Notes under the pieces: generated by a model
What the model was told of the DNA's origin: nothing
Database searches by the model: none
What the model saw: the letters and a program-made list of their open reading frames with translations, nothing else
Assembly (NCBI GenBank): GCA_030431825.1
Contig: JAUIIJ010000026.1
Coordinates: forward strand, 1-64,000
Source of the DNA: Alphaproteobacteria bacterium
GTDB lineage: Bacteria; Pseudomonadota; Alphaproteobacteria; Rhodobacterales; Rhodobacteraceae
Direction of reading: 5' to 3'
DNA: 64,000 nucleotides
In this document: positions 52,828 through 61,198 of the stretch, one piece after another
Layout: each line of letters opens with the position of its first letter
Numbering within the stretch: position 1 is the stretch's first letter
Program-made: the position numbers and the translations under genes

Positions 52828-55800
52828 ATGGCCATGAACAAGACTTTCGACGCGGCAGAAGCCGAAGACCGCCTGTATCGGGCTTGGGAAGACGCGGGCT
52901 GTTTCAAGGCCGGTGCAAACGCCTCGCGCGCCGAAACCTACTGCGTGATGATCCCGCCCCCCAACGTCACCGGCAGCCTGCACATGGGCCACGCCTTCAA
53001 CAATACGCTTCAGGACATTCTGGTGCGCTGGCACCGGATGCGCGGTTTCGATACGCTGTGGCAACCGGGACAGGATCATGCGGGCATCGCCACGCAGATG
53101 GTCGTGGAACGCGAACTTGCCAAGGACGGCAAGCGCCGCACCGATTTCTCGCGCGCGGATTTCATCGCCAGGGTCTGGGAACAGAAACAGAAATCCGGCG
53201 GCACCATCATCGGACAGCTCAAGCGGCTTGGCGCCTCTCTCGACTGGTCCCGAAACGCCTTTACCATGTCCGGCGCACCCGGCGCACCGGAGGGTGAAGA
53301 GGGCAATTTCCATGATGCGGTGATCAAGGTCTTTGTCGACATGTACGAAAAGGGCCTGATCTATCGCGGCAAGCGGCTGGTCAACTGGGACCCGCATTTC
53401 GAAACCGCGATTTCCGATCTCGAGGTCGAGAATATCGAGGTCGCCGGCCACATGTGGCATTTCAAATATCCGCTCGCCGGCGGCGCGACCTACACCTATG
53501 TGGAAAAGGACGAGGACGGGAATATCGTGCTCGAGGAAGAGCGCGACTATATCTCGATTGCAACCACCCGGCCCGAGACCATGTTGGGCGACGGCGCCGT
53601 TGCAGTGCATCCATCGGATGAACGTTACGCTCCAATCATCGGAAAACTATGTGAAATCCCCGTCGGACCCAAAGAGCACCGGCGCCTGATTCCGATCATA
53701 ACAGACGATTATCCGGATCCCGATTTCGGCTCGGGTGCGGTCAAGATCACCGGGGCGCATGACTTCAACGACTATCAGGTCGCCAAGCGCGGCAACATCC
53801 CGATGTACAGCCTGATGGACACGCGCGGCACCATGCGCACCGACGGCAAGCCCTATGCCCAAGAGGCCGCGGTCGCACAGGCCATCGCCAATGGCGACCA
53901 GGATTTCGACGAGGCCACCATCGCGGCGATGAACCTGGTTCCCGATGAATATCGCGGGCTGGACCGGTTCGAAGCGCGCAAGCGCGTCGTGGCCGACATC
54001 ACCGCCGAAGGGCTGGCGGTGATGCATGATGTCACCAGGACCGACCCCGAAAGCGGCGAGGCCGTGACCGTCGCCGAACCGCTGGTCGAAAACAAGCCGA
54101 TCATGCAGCCCTTTGGCGACCGGTCAAAGGTTGTCATCGAACCGATGCTCACCGATCAGTGGTTCGTGGACACCGACAGGATCGTCGGCCCGGCGCTGGA
54201 TGCGGTGCGCAATGGCGACGTCAGGATCCTGCCCGAACGCGAGGAAAAGGTCTATTTTCACTGGCTCGAAAACATCGAGCCTTGGTGCATCAGCCGACAG
54301 CTGTGGTGGGGGCACCAGATCCCGGTCTGGTACGGTCTGGATCTGTCCGCACCCGGATTCCGCGACGACGAGGACGACGGCACACTTGACCTTGTCGAAC
54401 TGCACCGGCTGCTGATCGACGGCGGCATGTTGCATGCCGGTGCGGTGATGCATTGCGCGCCCTCCTTTGAAACGGTGCAGGACGCCTTTCGCGACGAAAT
54501 CGCCGACACGCCGGTGCCGATCAATCACGCCGCCATCGTCGAAGTCGCCGACAAGAACGCGGCCGTTCACATGCTGGCCGAAAGCCTGGCGCAATACGGG
54601 CTGGATCAGGATCCGACGAAACTGGTCTACCCGGTCTGGCGCGACCCGGATGTGCTCGACACCTGGTTTTCGTCCGGGCTCTGGCCGATCGGCACGTTGG
54701 GCTGGCCCGAGGATACGCCGGAACTGGCGCGGTATTTCCCGACCAGCGACCTGATCACCGGCACCGACATCCTGTTCTTCTGGGTGGCGCGGATGATGAT
54801 GATGCAGCTGTCCGTCGTCGGGCAGATCCCGTTCGATACCGTCTATCTGCATGGCCTTGTGCGTGACGCCAAGGGCAAGAAGATGAGCAAATCCGTCGGC
54901 AACGTCGTCGATCCCCTTGACGTGATCGACGAATACGGCGCCGATGCGCTGCGGTTCTCGTCGGCGGCGATGGCGGCACTTGGCGGCGTGCTCAAGCTCG
55001 ATATGGAGCGGATCAAGGGCTATCGCAACTTTGGCACCAAGCTCTGGAACGCGATGCGCTTTGCCGAGATGAACGGCGTTTTCGAGGTGTCCGCCGATGG
55101 CCTGCCCCGCCCTGAACAGGCGCTCAACAAGTGGATTGTCGGCGAGACCGCAAAGGTGCGCGCCGAAGTGGACGAGGCGCTGGAGAACTATCGCTTCAAC
55201 GATGCCGCGGGGGCGTTGTACGGTTTCGTCTGGGGCAAGGTCTGTGACTGGTATGTAGAGTTCTCCAAGCCGCTCCTGCAGGAAGATAATCCGGCCCGCG
55301 AGGAAACCCGCGCCACGATGAAATGGGTGCTCGACCAGTGCATGATCCTGTTGCATCCGATCATGCCGTTCATCACCGAAGAACTGTGGGGCACCTCGGG
55401 CAACCGCGACGAGATGCTGATGGTGACGGACTGGCCGACCTACGACACCGACCTCGTGGACGGCGCGGCGGATCGCGAAATGAACTGGGTGATCGCGCTG
55501 ATCGAGAGCGTTCGCTCGGCGCGGGCGCAGATGCACGTGCCCGCCGGTCTCTACGTGCCGATGCTGGTCACCGAGATTGACGAGTTGGGCCGCGCCGCAT
55601 GGTCGCGCAACGAGGCGCTGATCAAGCGGTTGGCGCGGATCGAGGAGCTGAGCGAAGCCGACAGTCTGCCCAAGGGCACCGTGACGATTGCCGCAGAGGG
55701 CGCGAATTTCGGCCTGCCGCTGGCGGGGATCATCGACATCGCAAAGGAACAGGCCCGTCTGGAAAAGACGCTTGGCAAACTGACCAAGGAACTGGGCGGC

Positions 55801-55944
55801 TTGCGCGGGCGCCTCAACAACCCGAATTTTGCCAACTCCGCACCGGAAGACGTGGTTGCCGAAACCCGCGCCAACCTCGCCGCGCGCGAAGCGGAAGAAG
55901 GCAAGATCAAAGAGGCGCTGGCACGACTGGCCGAACTGGCCTGA
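52828..55944 (+). CDS. valS: Valyl-tRNA synthetase
   Basis: The 1038-aa class I synthetase attaches valine to tRNA-Val. The HIGH motif is in [19 protein letters not shown], the editing (CP1) domain lies about 180-500, KMSKS occurs in [20 protein letters not shown] near 690, then an anticodon-binding domain and the C-terminal coiled coil ([28 protein letters not shown]). ATG 52828 ([17 protein letters not shown]) with GGAAAAGGGA upstream; the ORF-track start is ten codons earlier. Alphaproteobacterial inserts make it longer than E. coli ValS. Confidence 0.96.
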   Translation: MAMNKTFDAAEAEDRLYRAWEDAGCFKAGANASRAETYCVMIPPPNVTGSLHMGHAFNNTLQDILVRWHRMRGFDTLWQPGQDHAGIATQMVVERELAKDGKRRTDFSRADFIARVWEQKQKSGGTIIGQLKRLGASLDWSRNAFTMSGAPGAPEGEEGNFHDAVIKVFVDMYEKGLIYRGKRLVNWDPHFETAISDLEVENIEVAGHMWHFKYPLAGGATYTYVEKDEDGNIVLEEERDYISIATTRPETMLGDGAVAVHPSDERYAPIIGKLCEIPVGPKEHRRLIPIITDDYPDPDFGSGAVKITGAHDFNDYQVAKRGNIPMYSLMDTRGTMRTDGKPYAQEAAVAQAIANGDQDFDEATIAAMNLVPDEYRGLDRFEARKRVVADITAEGLAVMHDVTRTDPESGEAVTVAEPLVENKPIMQPFGDRSKVVIEPMLTDQWFVDTDRIVGPALDAVRNGDVRILPEREEKVYFHWLENIEPWCISRQLWWGHQIPVWYGLDLSAPGFRDDEDDGTLDLVELHRLLIDGGMLHAGAVMHCAPSFETVQDAFRDEIADTPVPINHAAIVEVADKNAAVHMLAESLAQYGLDQDPTKLVYPVWRDPDVLDTWFSSGLWPIGTLGWPEDTPELARYFPTSDLITGTDILFFWVARMMMMQLSVVGQIPFDTVYLHGLVRDAKGKKMSKSVGNVVDPLDVIDEYGADALRFSSAAMAALGGVLKLDMERIKGYRNFGTKLWNAMRFAEMNGVFEVSADGLPRPEQALNKWIVGETAKVRAEVDEALENYRFNDAAGALYGFVWGKVCDWYVEFSKPLLQEDNPAREETRATMKWVLDQCMILLHPIMPFITEELWGTSGNRDEMLMVTDWPTYDTDLVDGAADREMNWVIALIESVRSARAQMHVPAGLYVPMLVTEIDELGRAAWSRNEALIKRLARIEELSEADSLPKGTVTIAAEGANFGLPLAGIIDIAKEQARLEKTLGKLTKELGGLRGRLNNPNFANSAPEDVVAETRANLAAREAEEGKIKEALARLAELA

Positions 55945-56093
55945 GCGACCGCGACACGCACCGGGGCGCATCCGGCCGCCCCGGTCTCCGCTCGGAGAGG
56001 CTCTGTCCGCCGAGGCCGGACAGACAACCTGCCCAAACCCGCCGCGCAGCTAAGCCGCGCGATAAGAACTGCGGGGTAAAAGCTGACGGCCGG

Positions 56094-56227
56094 CTTGAGC
56101 CGATTGTGTTGAAAAACTCGCTGAAACGATTTCGGAGCAACCATATCTTGGTTCTGACGCTTGCCAATCACCCGATCTGGTAGCCCGAAGCGACCGCCTT
56201 CGGGTTTTTCAATACAATCAGCCCAGA
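56094..56227. mobile_element. Mini-element with IS1182-type terminal repeats (MITE-like)
   Basis: Left end CTTGAGCCGATTGTGTTGAAAAAC and right end, read on the reverse strand, TCTGGGCTGATTGTATTGAAAAAC match each other and match the ends of the IS1182 element at 1273-2835; AATCAGCCCAGA is identical at both right ends. Only about 134 bp lies between the outer limits, with no transposase. TGACGG occurs on both sides (56084-56089 and 56229-56234), a possible target duplication if the left boundary is 4 bp further out. It is probably mobilised by the full-length IS. Confidence 0.7.
56184..56209 (+). terminator. Intrinsic terminator inside the mini-element, serving valS
   Basis: CCCGAAG-CGACCGC-CTTCGGG followed by TTTTT. 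It is 240 bp past the valS stop, within the IS1182-like mini-element and right next to its inverted repeat. Confidence 0.75.
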
Positions 56228-56391
56228 GTGACGGATGCTGCTTATTGCTCAGATGTATGCTAGCAGCGACGCGTTCAACAGCCAACCAACACCTTGGTGG
56301 ACGCTGAACGGGGATGAAGGAGAATTAACGCAGATGTTTTATGGACGTGGAAAAACAAGTCTTAGTATGCCGCTCAATTACCTCCACATGA

Positions 56392-57132
56392 CTACTTCTG
56401 GCACTTTTCCAGCAGCTTTCGAATTTTTTCTAGCTCTCTAAATATCTTAGTGTCGGCCGGTTCATTGGCGTTGGCGTTTTCAAACTCTAAGATGTTAAGT
56501 TCGTGAGTAGAATAATACTTAGATCCTTCGATGTCTTCATATGTGAGAGATATTGAAAAGGGGGCAATAGGAGCGTCACTTCCAAAAAGATCAGGCCCTG
56601 TTCCCATCCAGTGGGGGACTGTTTGATTTTGAAGAATAGCTGCTAGTGGTCGCCGATTGTTGAAGAAATCAGATGTACGTATCCGATCCAAAAAATCTGA
56701 CCGCCCTGCCGGAATGTTTCCCTCCAATTGCGCTTTAACATTGATAGCCGCGCCAGCGCCGACGTTGGAGATATTCAGCGACAACACTAAAGGGTACATC
56801 TCATCCTTCGCTAAGTGGGCAATCAGAACAGGGTCAACACCAGCTTGCCTCATTCGCCGTTGTTCTGTTAGCGCGCGAAATGAAATCTGCAACGATACCA
56901 AGGCCACTAAGAAAGCTGCCACCGATGGCAGGATGTCTATCAGCTCCTCCCGGGACAGCAGTGATGAAAAAACTTGAATGCCCAAATACATTGATAGGCT
57001 GATCAACACGCCCGTCAATACGCCGAGTGCATAAACGCCATCGCCTAGGAGGTCGTTTCTCGGTTTCTCACTTTTACGAAAAGATTGTTGTTCTGACACA
57101 TTGTTGTTCCTTTGTCGATTTGCCCCCTTCAT
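56392..57132 (-). CDS. Uncharacterised membrane protein in an AT-richer segment
   Basis: Not recognised. The 246-aa protein has a polar Asn-rich N-terminus, two transmembrane helices (about 32-56 GVYALGVLTGVLISLSMYLGIQVF and 65-85 DILPSVAAFLVALVSLQISF), then a beta-rich soluble domain (LVLSLNISNVGAGAAINVKAQLEG) and a charged C-terminal helix (FRELEKIRKLLEKC). Its codon use and base content are visibly more AT-rich than the neighbourhood, suggesting horizontal acquisition. The start overlaps the upstream 60-aa ORF by four bases (ATGA). Orphan cargo is likely. Confidence 0.65.
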   Translation of the reverse strand: MKGANRQRNNNVSEQQSFRKSEKPRNDLLGDGVYALGVLTGVLISLSMYLGIQVFSSLLSREELIDILPSVAAFLVALVSLQISFRALTEQRRMRQAGVDPVLIAHLAKDEMYPLVLSLNISNVGAGAAINVKAQLEGNIPAGRSDFLDRIRTSDFFNNRRPLAAILQNQTVPHWMGTGPDLFGSDAPIAPFSISLTYEDIEGSKYYSTHELNILEFENANANEPADTKIFRELEKIRKLLEKCQK

Positions 57133-57311
57133 CGATGCATGAAAGATTCCTCAAGAACCACCGTTTTTCGAGGAAGCGCTTGAAAGCCGCCATTCGACTG
57201 CCGTGCAACTAAGGCTAACTTCGTCCCGCATAGTTGCTCCTCGGTCTGTGCTGTGCCGCAGAATGCCGCCGATGAAAAGAGACAGGGCCGATGGCTCTCG
57301 GCACTGGGCAT
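57129..57311 (-). CDS. Possible 60-aa ORF linking crotonase and the membrane protein
   Basis: Begins at an ATG overlapping the crotonase stop (TAATG) and ends overlapping the next start (ATGA). The product MPSAESHRPCLFSSAAFCG... has no recognisable domain, two or three Cys and no signal peptide. Such overlaps are typical of coupled genes, but no good ribosome binding site or homologue is visible and composition is not clearly coding. May be chance in the gap. Confidence 0.25.
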   Translation of the reverse strand: MPSAESHRPCLFSSAAFCGTAQTEEQLCGTKLALVARQSNGGFQALPRKTVVLEESFMHR

Positions 57312-58093
57312 TACTTGAACTTCGGCGCGCGTCCCTGCATTTGCGCCGCGACCACTTCCATCTGGTCGGGCTTGCCGATCAGAGCTGCGGATTCGCGGCT
57401 CTCCTGAAGCAGGACCTCGGCCCGCTCCTGCGTCTCGGCGGTCTCGATCAGTCGCTTGGCCGCGCGGATCGCCGACGGGCTCTTGCCCGCGATCGTCCGC
57501 GCCAGATCAAGCGCCGTTGCCTGTGGATCGTCCGCCAGTTGCGTCACAAGCCCCCAGCGTTCGCCCTGCTCTGCTGAAACCGGCTCGGCGGTATAGGTCA
57601 TCAGGCGCAGCACATCCGAGCGCACCAGCGGCGGCAATGTCACCATGCCGCCAAGATCGGGCACCAGCCCCCATTTCATTTCCATCAGCGACAGCCTGGC
57701 ATCCGGCGACGCGATCCGGATATCGGCCCCGAGCGCAAGTTGCAGACCGCCCCCGTAGACCGCGCCGTGCAGCGCGGCGATCACCGGTACGGGCACCCGG
57801 CGCCAGACCAGCGACATTTCCTGCAACAGGTTGGTGTCACCGTGGCTGCGCCCCATCAGCCATTCGACCGGGTCGATCTGGCCCATGGTGGCAAAGCTGG
57901 CGAGATCCAGCCCGGCACAAAAGCTCTTGCCCTGCCCGGCAAGGACCACCGCCCGCGCATCGGACGCGGCGACCTGCTGGCCCGCGTCGACAATCGCACG
58001 GAACATCTCGTCATCCAGTGCATTCATCTTGTCCCCCCGGGTCAGTGTCACCCGGGCAATGTGGTCCTGATAGTCGACGGAAACGCGTGTCAT
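57311..58093 (-). CDS. Enoyl-CoA hydratase/isomerase (crotonase) family protein
   Basis: The 260-aa crotonase-fold protein has the oxyanion-hole segments LAGQGKSFCAGLDLASF (about 52-68) and AALHGAVYGGGLQLALGADIRIAS (about 105-128). The catalytic Glu positions are LSLMEMKWGLVPDLGG (about 134-149), where Glu in the MEM segment is present. It adds water to enoyl-CoA or catalyses a related reaction in the cytoplasm; specificity not readable. Start ATG 58093 (MTRVSVDYQDHIARVTLTR). Not near the fad cluster. Confidence 0.88.
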   Translation of the reverse strand: MTRVSVDYQDHIARVTLTRGDKMNALDDEMFRAIVDAGQQVAASDARAVVLAGQGKSFCAGLDLASFATMGQIDPVEWLMGRSHGDTNLLQEMSLVWRRVPVPVIAALHGAVYGGGLQLALGADIRIASPDARLSLMEMKWGLVPDLGGMVTLPPLVRSDVLRLMTYTAEPVSAEQGERWGLVTQLADDPQATALDLARTIAGKSPSAIRAAKRLIETAETQERAEVLLQESRESAALIGKPDQMEVVAAQMQGRAPKFK

Positions 58094-58234
58094 GAAATCT
58101 CTCCGGTTGTCTGCGCCTCACCTCACCGCAAACCGGTTTGCGAATCCAGATGAACGTGGCGGCACGCGGCAGCCCTGCATTTACAAGCCCGGCGGTCGCG
58201 GTCATGGTCGCACCGGTTCACATAGGCATCGACA

Positions 58235-58642
58235 GTGGCACAAGAAACGCCCCCTCCGCAGAAACCACCGCGTCATGCGATTGCCCGCGTGGCGTGGAAT
58301 ACGCTCGGCGCCGTGGCGCTGCTGCTCGGTCTGATCGGGGTGGTGCTCCCGGTGCTGCCGACCACACCGTTCGTGCTGGTTGCCGCCTTCGCCTTTTCCA
58401 AAGGATCGCCGCGCATGCGTCGCTGGCTGACCGACCACGCGATTTTCGGCCCGCTGATCGCGGATTGGGAGGCGCATGGCGCCATTGCGCGACCGATCAA
58501 GCGGCTGGCCTGCAGCATCATGGGCGGCGTGTTCCTGATCAGCGTCATTGCGGGCGTGCCGGTCAAGGTTCTGGTCATTCAGGCCATTTGCCTGGGCGGC
58601 GCGGCGGCCTATGTGCTGACCCGGCCGGACGGACCGCGATAG
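58235..58642 (+). CDS. DUF454 (YbaN-like) inner-membrane protein
   Basis: A 135-aa protein with three hydrophobic segments (WNTLGAVALLLGLIGVVLPVLPTTPFVLVAAFAF about 21-54, and IMGGVFLISVIAGVPVKVLVIQAICLGGAAAYVL about 92-125) and the DUF454 signature LPVLPTTPFVLVAAFAFSKGSPRMRRWL. YbaN relatives have been linked to membrane or heme functions without firm assignment. Start is GTG 58235, with no strong ribosome site. Next gene starts soon after on the same strand. Confidence 0.85.
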   Translation: MAQETPPPQKPPRHAIARVAWNTLGAVALLLGLIGVVLPVLPTTPFVLVAAFAFSKGSPRMRRWLTDHAIFGPLIADWEAHGAIARPIKRLACSIMGGVFLISVIAGVPVKVLVIQAICLGGAAAYVLTRPDGPR

Positions 58643-58684
58643 GTCACGCTTGCGATGAAGCGGCGGCTGGGGTTATCTGCGCCC

Positions 58685-59791
58685 ATGACAGAGCCCCGCT
58701 ATACCCCGCTTGCCCGCTCGCTGCCCGCAACCGTACCCTTTGTCGGGCCGGAAACCCAGGAACGGCAACGCGGCAGCCACTTCGCCGCCCGTCTGGGGGC
58801 GAATGAAAACGTGTTCGGCCCCTCGCCCCGCGCGATTGCCGCGATGCAGGACGCCATGTCCGGCATCTGGATGTATGGCGACCCCGAGAATCACGACCTG
58901 CGCCACGCCCTGGCGGCGCATCATGGCGTCACGCCGGACCATGTCGTTGTCGGCGAAGGTATCGACGGGTTGCTGGGCTATCTGGTGCGGCTTCTCGTCG
59001 GCCCCGGCGACTCGGTTGTCACGTCCGACGGAGCCTATCCGACCTTCAACTATCATGTCGCCGGATATGGCGGGACCTTGCACAAGGTCCCCTATCGCGG
59101 CGATCACGAGGATCCCGCGCAGCTGTTTGCCAGGGCCGCCGAGGTGGATGCAAAGCTGGTCTACCTCGCCAATCCCGACAACCCCATGGGGACGTGGCAT
59201 CGCGGGGCGGACCTGCTGGCGGCGATGGAATCGCTGCCTGACGGGTGTCTGCTGGTGCTGGACGAAGCCTATGTCGAATGCGCCCCGGCCGGAACCGCCA
59301 TCGAGATCGACCCGGACGACCCCCGGCTGATCCGCATGCGCACCTTTTCCAAGGCCTATGGCATGGCGGGCGCACGGGTCGGCTATGGGCTGGGCGCGCC
59401 CGGGCTAATTTCGGCCTTCAACAAGGTGCGGAATCATTTCGGGATGAACCGCGCCGCGCAGGCGGGTGCACTTGCCGCGCTGGAAGACACCGGATGGCTT
59501 GATCGCGTGCTGGCGGACATTGCCGCGGGGCGCGAGCGCATTGCCGGGATCGCGCGGGCTCACGGGCTGGTGCCGCTTCAGTCGGCAACGAATTTCGTTG
59601 CCATCGATTGCGGTGCGGACGGTGTGTTTGCCAAGGCTGTGCTGGACGATCTGATTGCCCGCGGCATTTTCGTGCGCATGCCCTTTTCGGTGCCGCAAAA
59701 CCGCTGCATCCGGATAAGCTGTGGCACCTCTGCCGATCTCGATGCCTTTGAAGCGGCGCTGCCCAAGGCGCTGGCGGCGGCGCGCGGCTGA
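58685..59791 (+). CDS. PLP-dependent aminotransferase, HisC-like class I/II
   Basis: The 368-aa fold-type I aminotransferase has the N-terminal ARLGANENVFGPSPRAIAAM, a phosphate-site region VVGEGIDGLLGYL, YLANPDNPMGTW (Asn ligand) and the PLP-Lys segment MRTFSKAYGMAGARVGYG. This pattern is close to histidinol-phosphate aminotransferase paralogues found in roseobacters; whether it works on histidinol phosphate or another amino acid is open. I start at ATG 58685 (MTEPRYTPLARSLPATVPFVG), where family members begin, instead of 58655. Confidence 0.85.
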   Translation: MTEPRYTPLARSLPATVPFVGPETQERQRGSHFAARLGANENVFGPSPRAIAAMQDAMSGIWMYGDPENHDLRHALAAHHGVTPDHVVVGEGIDGLLGYLVRLLVGPGDSVVTSDGAYPTFNYHVAGYGGTLHKVPYRGDHEDPAQLFARAAEVDAKLVYLANPDNPMGTWHRGADLLAAMESLPDGCLLVLDEAYVECAPAGTAIEIDPDDPRLIRMRTFSKAYGMAGARVGYGLGAPGLISAFNKVRNHFGMNRAAQAGALAALEDTGWLDRVLADIAAGRERIAGIARAHGLVPLQSATNFVAIDCGADGVFAKAVLDDLIARGIFVRMPFSVPQNRCIRISCGTSADLDAFEAALPKALAAARG

Positions 59792-59829
59792 TCCTGTCGC
59801 GATGACGGTCCGTTGATCGCCGGGGCGCG

Positions 59830-61041
59830 TTAACGCCCCGCGATGACGGCGGCAGCGGTCTGGACACCCCCGGTTCCGTGCGCGATGCCGAGCGCGCGCA
59901 TCCCGGTTTCAATTCCGCCCAGCAGGCCCAGGATCATCTGCCCATTCACATGCCCCATGTGACCCAGCCGGAAAAAACTGTGCCGCGCGGGATCGTCCGG
60001 CGCCGCCATACCCAGCCCGATCCCCAGGGTCAGCCCGAGATTTTCGGCCAACCACTCGCGCAGCGCGGTGCCCTGACCGGTTTCGAGCCGGAGCGCGGTC
60101 ACCGCATGGCTGCGATGCGCAGGATCGGCGATGTTCATCCGCAAGGGGCCGTTATCCTCGCCCCAGGCCTCGCAGGCCGCCCAGATCGCATTGGCCAGAC
60201 GCGCATGGCGCGCCCAGACATGTTCGAGCCCCTCTTCATCGATCATGTCAAGCGCGGCGCGCAGCCCGTAGAGATGATGCGTTGGCGCGGTGCCGCCGAA
60301 ATACTGATAGAATTCCTGCGGGTTCGCCCGCGGCACCCAATCCCAATAGCGGCTGACACAGGACAGTTCCGCCCGACGGGCGGCGGCCTTGTCATTGAAG
60401 AACACGAAACCCAGCCCCGGCGGCACCATCAGCCCCTTCTGGCTGGCGGTCACCATCACGTCCACACCCCAGTCGTCCATTTCGAACCGGTCACATCCCA
60501 GCGATGCGATGCAATCCGCCATCAGCAGCGCCGGATGCCCGAGATCGTCCAGAACCGCGCGCAGGGCGGCGATATCGTTGCGCACCGAGCTGGAGGTATC
60601 GACATGCACCGCCAGAACGGCCCTGATCTCGTGCCCGCGATCCGCGCGCAGCGTGTCGGCGATCCGCTCCATGTCCATCGGGCTGGACTTTCCGAATTCG
60701 AGGAGCGCGACCTCGGCCCCGAGCCCCGCGGCAATGTCGGCCCAACCATGCCCGAAACGTCCGGTGGCCGGCACCAGCACCTTGTCCCCGGGCGCAAGCA
60801 CATTCGACAGTGCCGCTTCCCACGCTCCGTGACCGTTGCAGATATAGATCGCCACATGATGCCGCGTGCGGGCGACGCGCCGCAGATCGGGAATGAGAGT
60901 GTCGGTCAGGCTGTGCAACGGCCCGTCGTAGATGTTGGGCGATGGCCTGTGCATGGCCTGCAACACCCGGTCCGGAATCACCGAAGGTCCCGGAATTGCA
61001 AGATATTCGCGCCCTTGCGCCACAGACAGCGAGTCGGCCAT
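59830..61041 (-). CDS. Alanine/serine-glyoxylate aminotransferase family protein
   Basis: The 403-aa class V aminotransferase (SgaA/AGXT-like) has IPGPSVIPDRVLQAMHRPSPN at the N-terminus, CNGHGAWEAALSNVL, the PLP region LLMADCIASLGC and the Lys in MVTASQKGLMVPPGLGF. It converts glyoxylate to glycine with serine or alanine (or aspartate) as donor. No serine-cycle or beta-hydroxyaspartate cycle genes lie next to it, so I do not choose between donors. Start ATG 61041 (MADSLSVAQGREYLAIPGPS). Convergent with the HisC-like gene. Confidence 0.87.
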   Translation of the reverse strand: MADSLSVAQGREYLAIPGPSVIPDRVLQAMHRPSPNIYDGPLHSLTDTLIPDLRRVARTRHHVAIYICNGHGAWEAALSNVLAPGDKVLVPATGRFGHGWADIAAGLGAEVALLEFGKSSPMDMERIADTLRADRGHEIRAVLAVHVDTSSSVRNDIAALRAVLDDLGHPALLMADCIASLGCDRFEMDDWGVDVMVTASQKGLMVPPGLGFVFFNDKAAARRAELSCVSRYWDWVPRANPQEFYQYFGGTAPTHHLYGLRAALDMIDEEGLEHVWARHARLANAIWAACEAWGEDNGPLRMNIADPAHRSHAVTALRLETGQGTALREWLAENLGLTLGIGLGMAAPDDPARHSFFRLGHMGHVNGQMILGLLGGIETGMRALGIAHGTGGVQTAAAVIAGR

Positions 61042-61198
61042 GTTGTTCCTTTCACAGATTTCGCACAGCCTACATCCGGCGCGGGCGAGGTCAATCTGGC
61101 GGATCACGCGGGTTGCGTCGAATTTCTCAGATGATTAAATGGCCGAAACCCGGGCGGCGGAACCAATCCGCTCCACACCCCAACAGGATCAATACCTT

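Larger units (their letters stand above)
55945..56391. other. Region after valS: mini IS1182-like element and start of AT-richer insert
   Basis: 447 bp with no supportable gene. 55945-56089 is GC-rich with no clear feature. 56094-56227 is a short element with IS1182-type ends that contains the likely valS terminator. From about 56235 the base composition falls. The 68-codon ORF 56235-56441 overlaps the end of the reverse-strand gene and is not convincing. Confidence 0.6.

Noticed and set aside
50613-53297. 894-aa plus-strand ORF across the molybdenum hydroxylase
   Set aside because: Composition of an antisense frame; runs across two real genes on different strands.
56235-56441. 68-aa plus-strand ORF before the AT-rich gene
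   Set aside because: No ribosome binding site or domain, and it overlaps the end of a better-supported reverse-strand gene.
59830-61041. Naming the class V aminotransferase BhcA (beta-hydroxyaspartate cycle)
   Set aside because: Length and motifs are compatible, but the bhcB, bhcC, bhcD and bhcR genes are absent from the neighbourhood.
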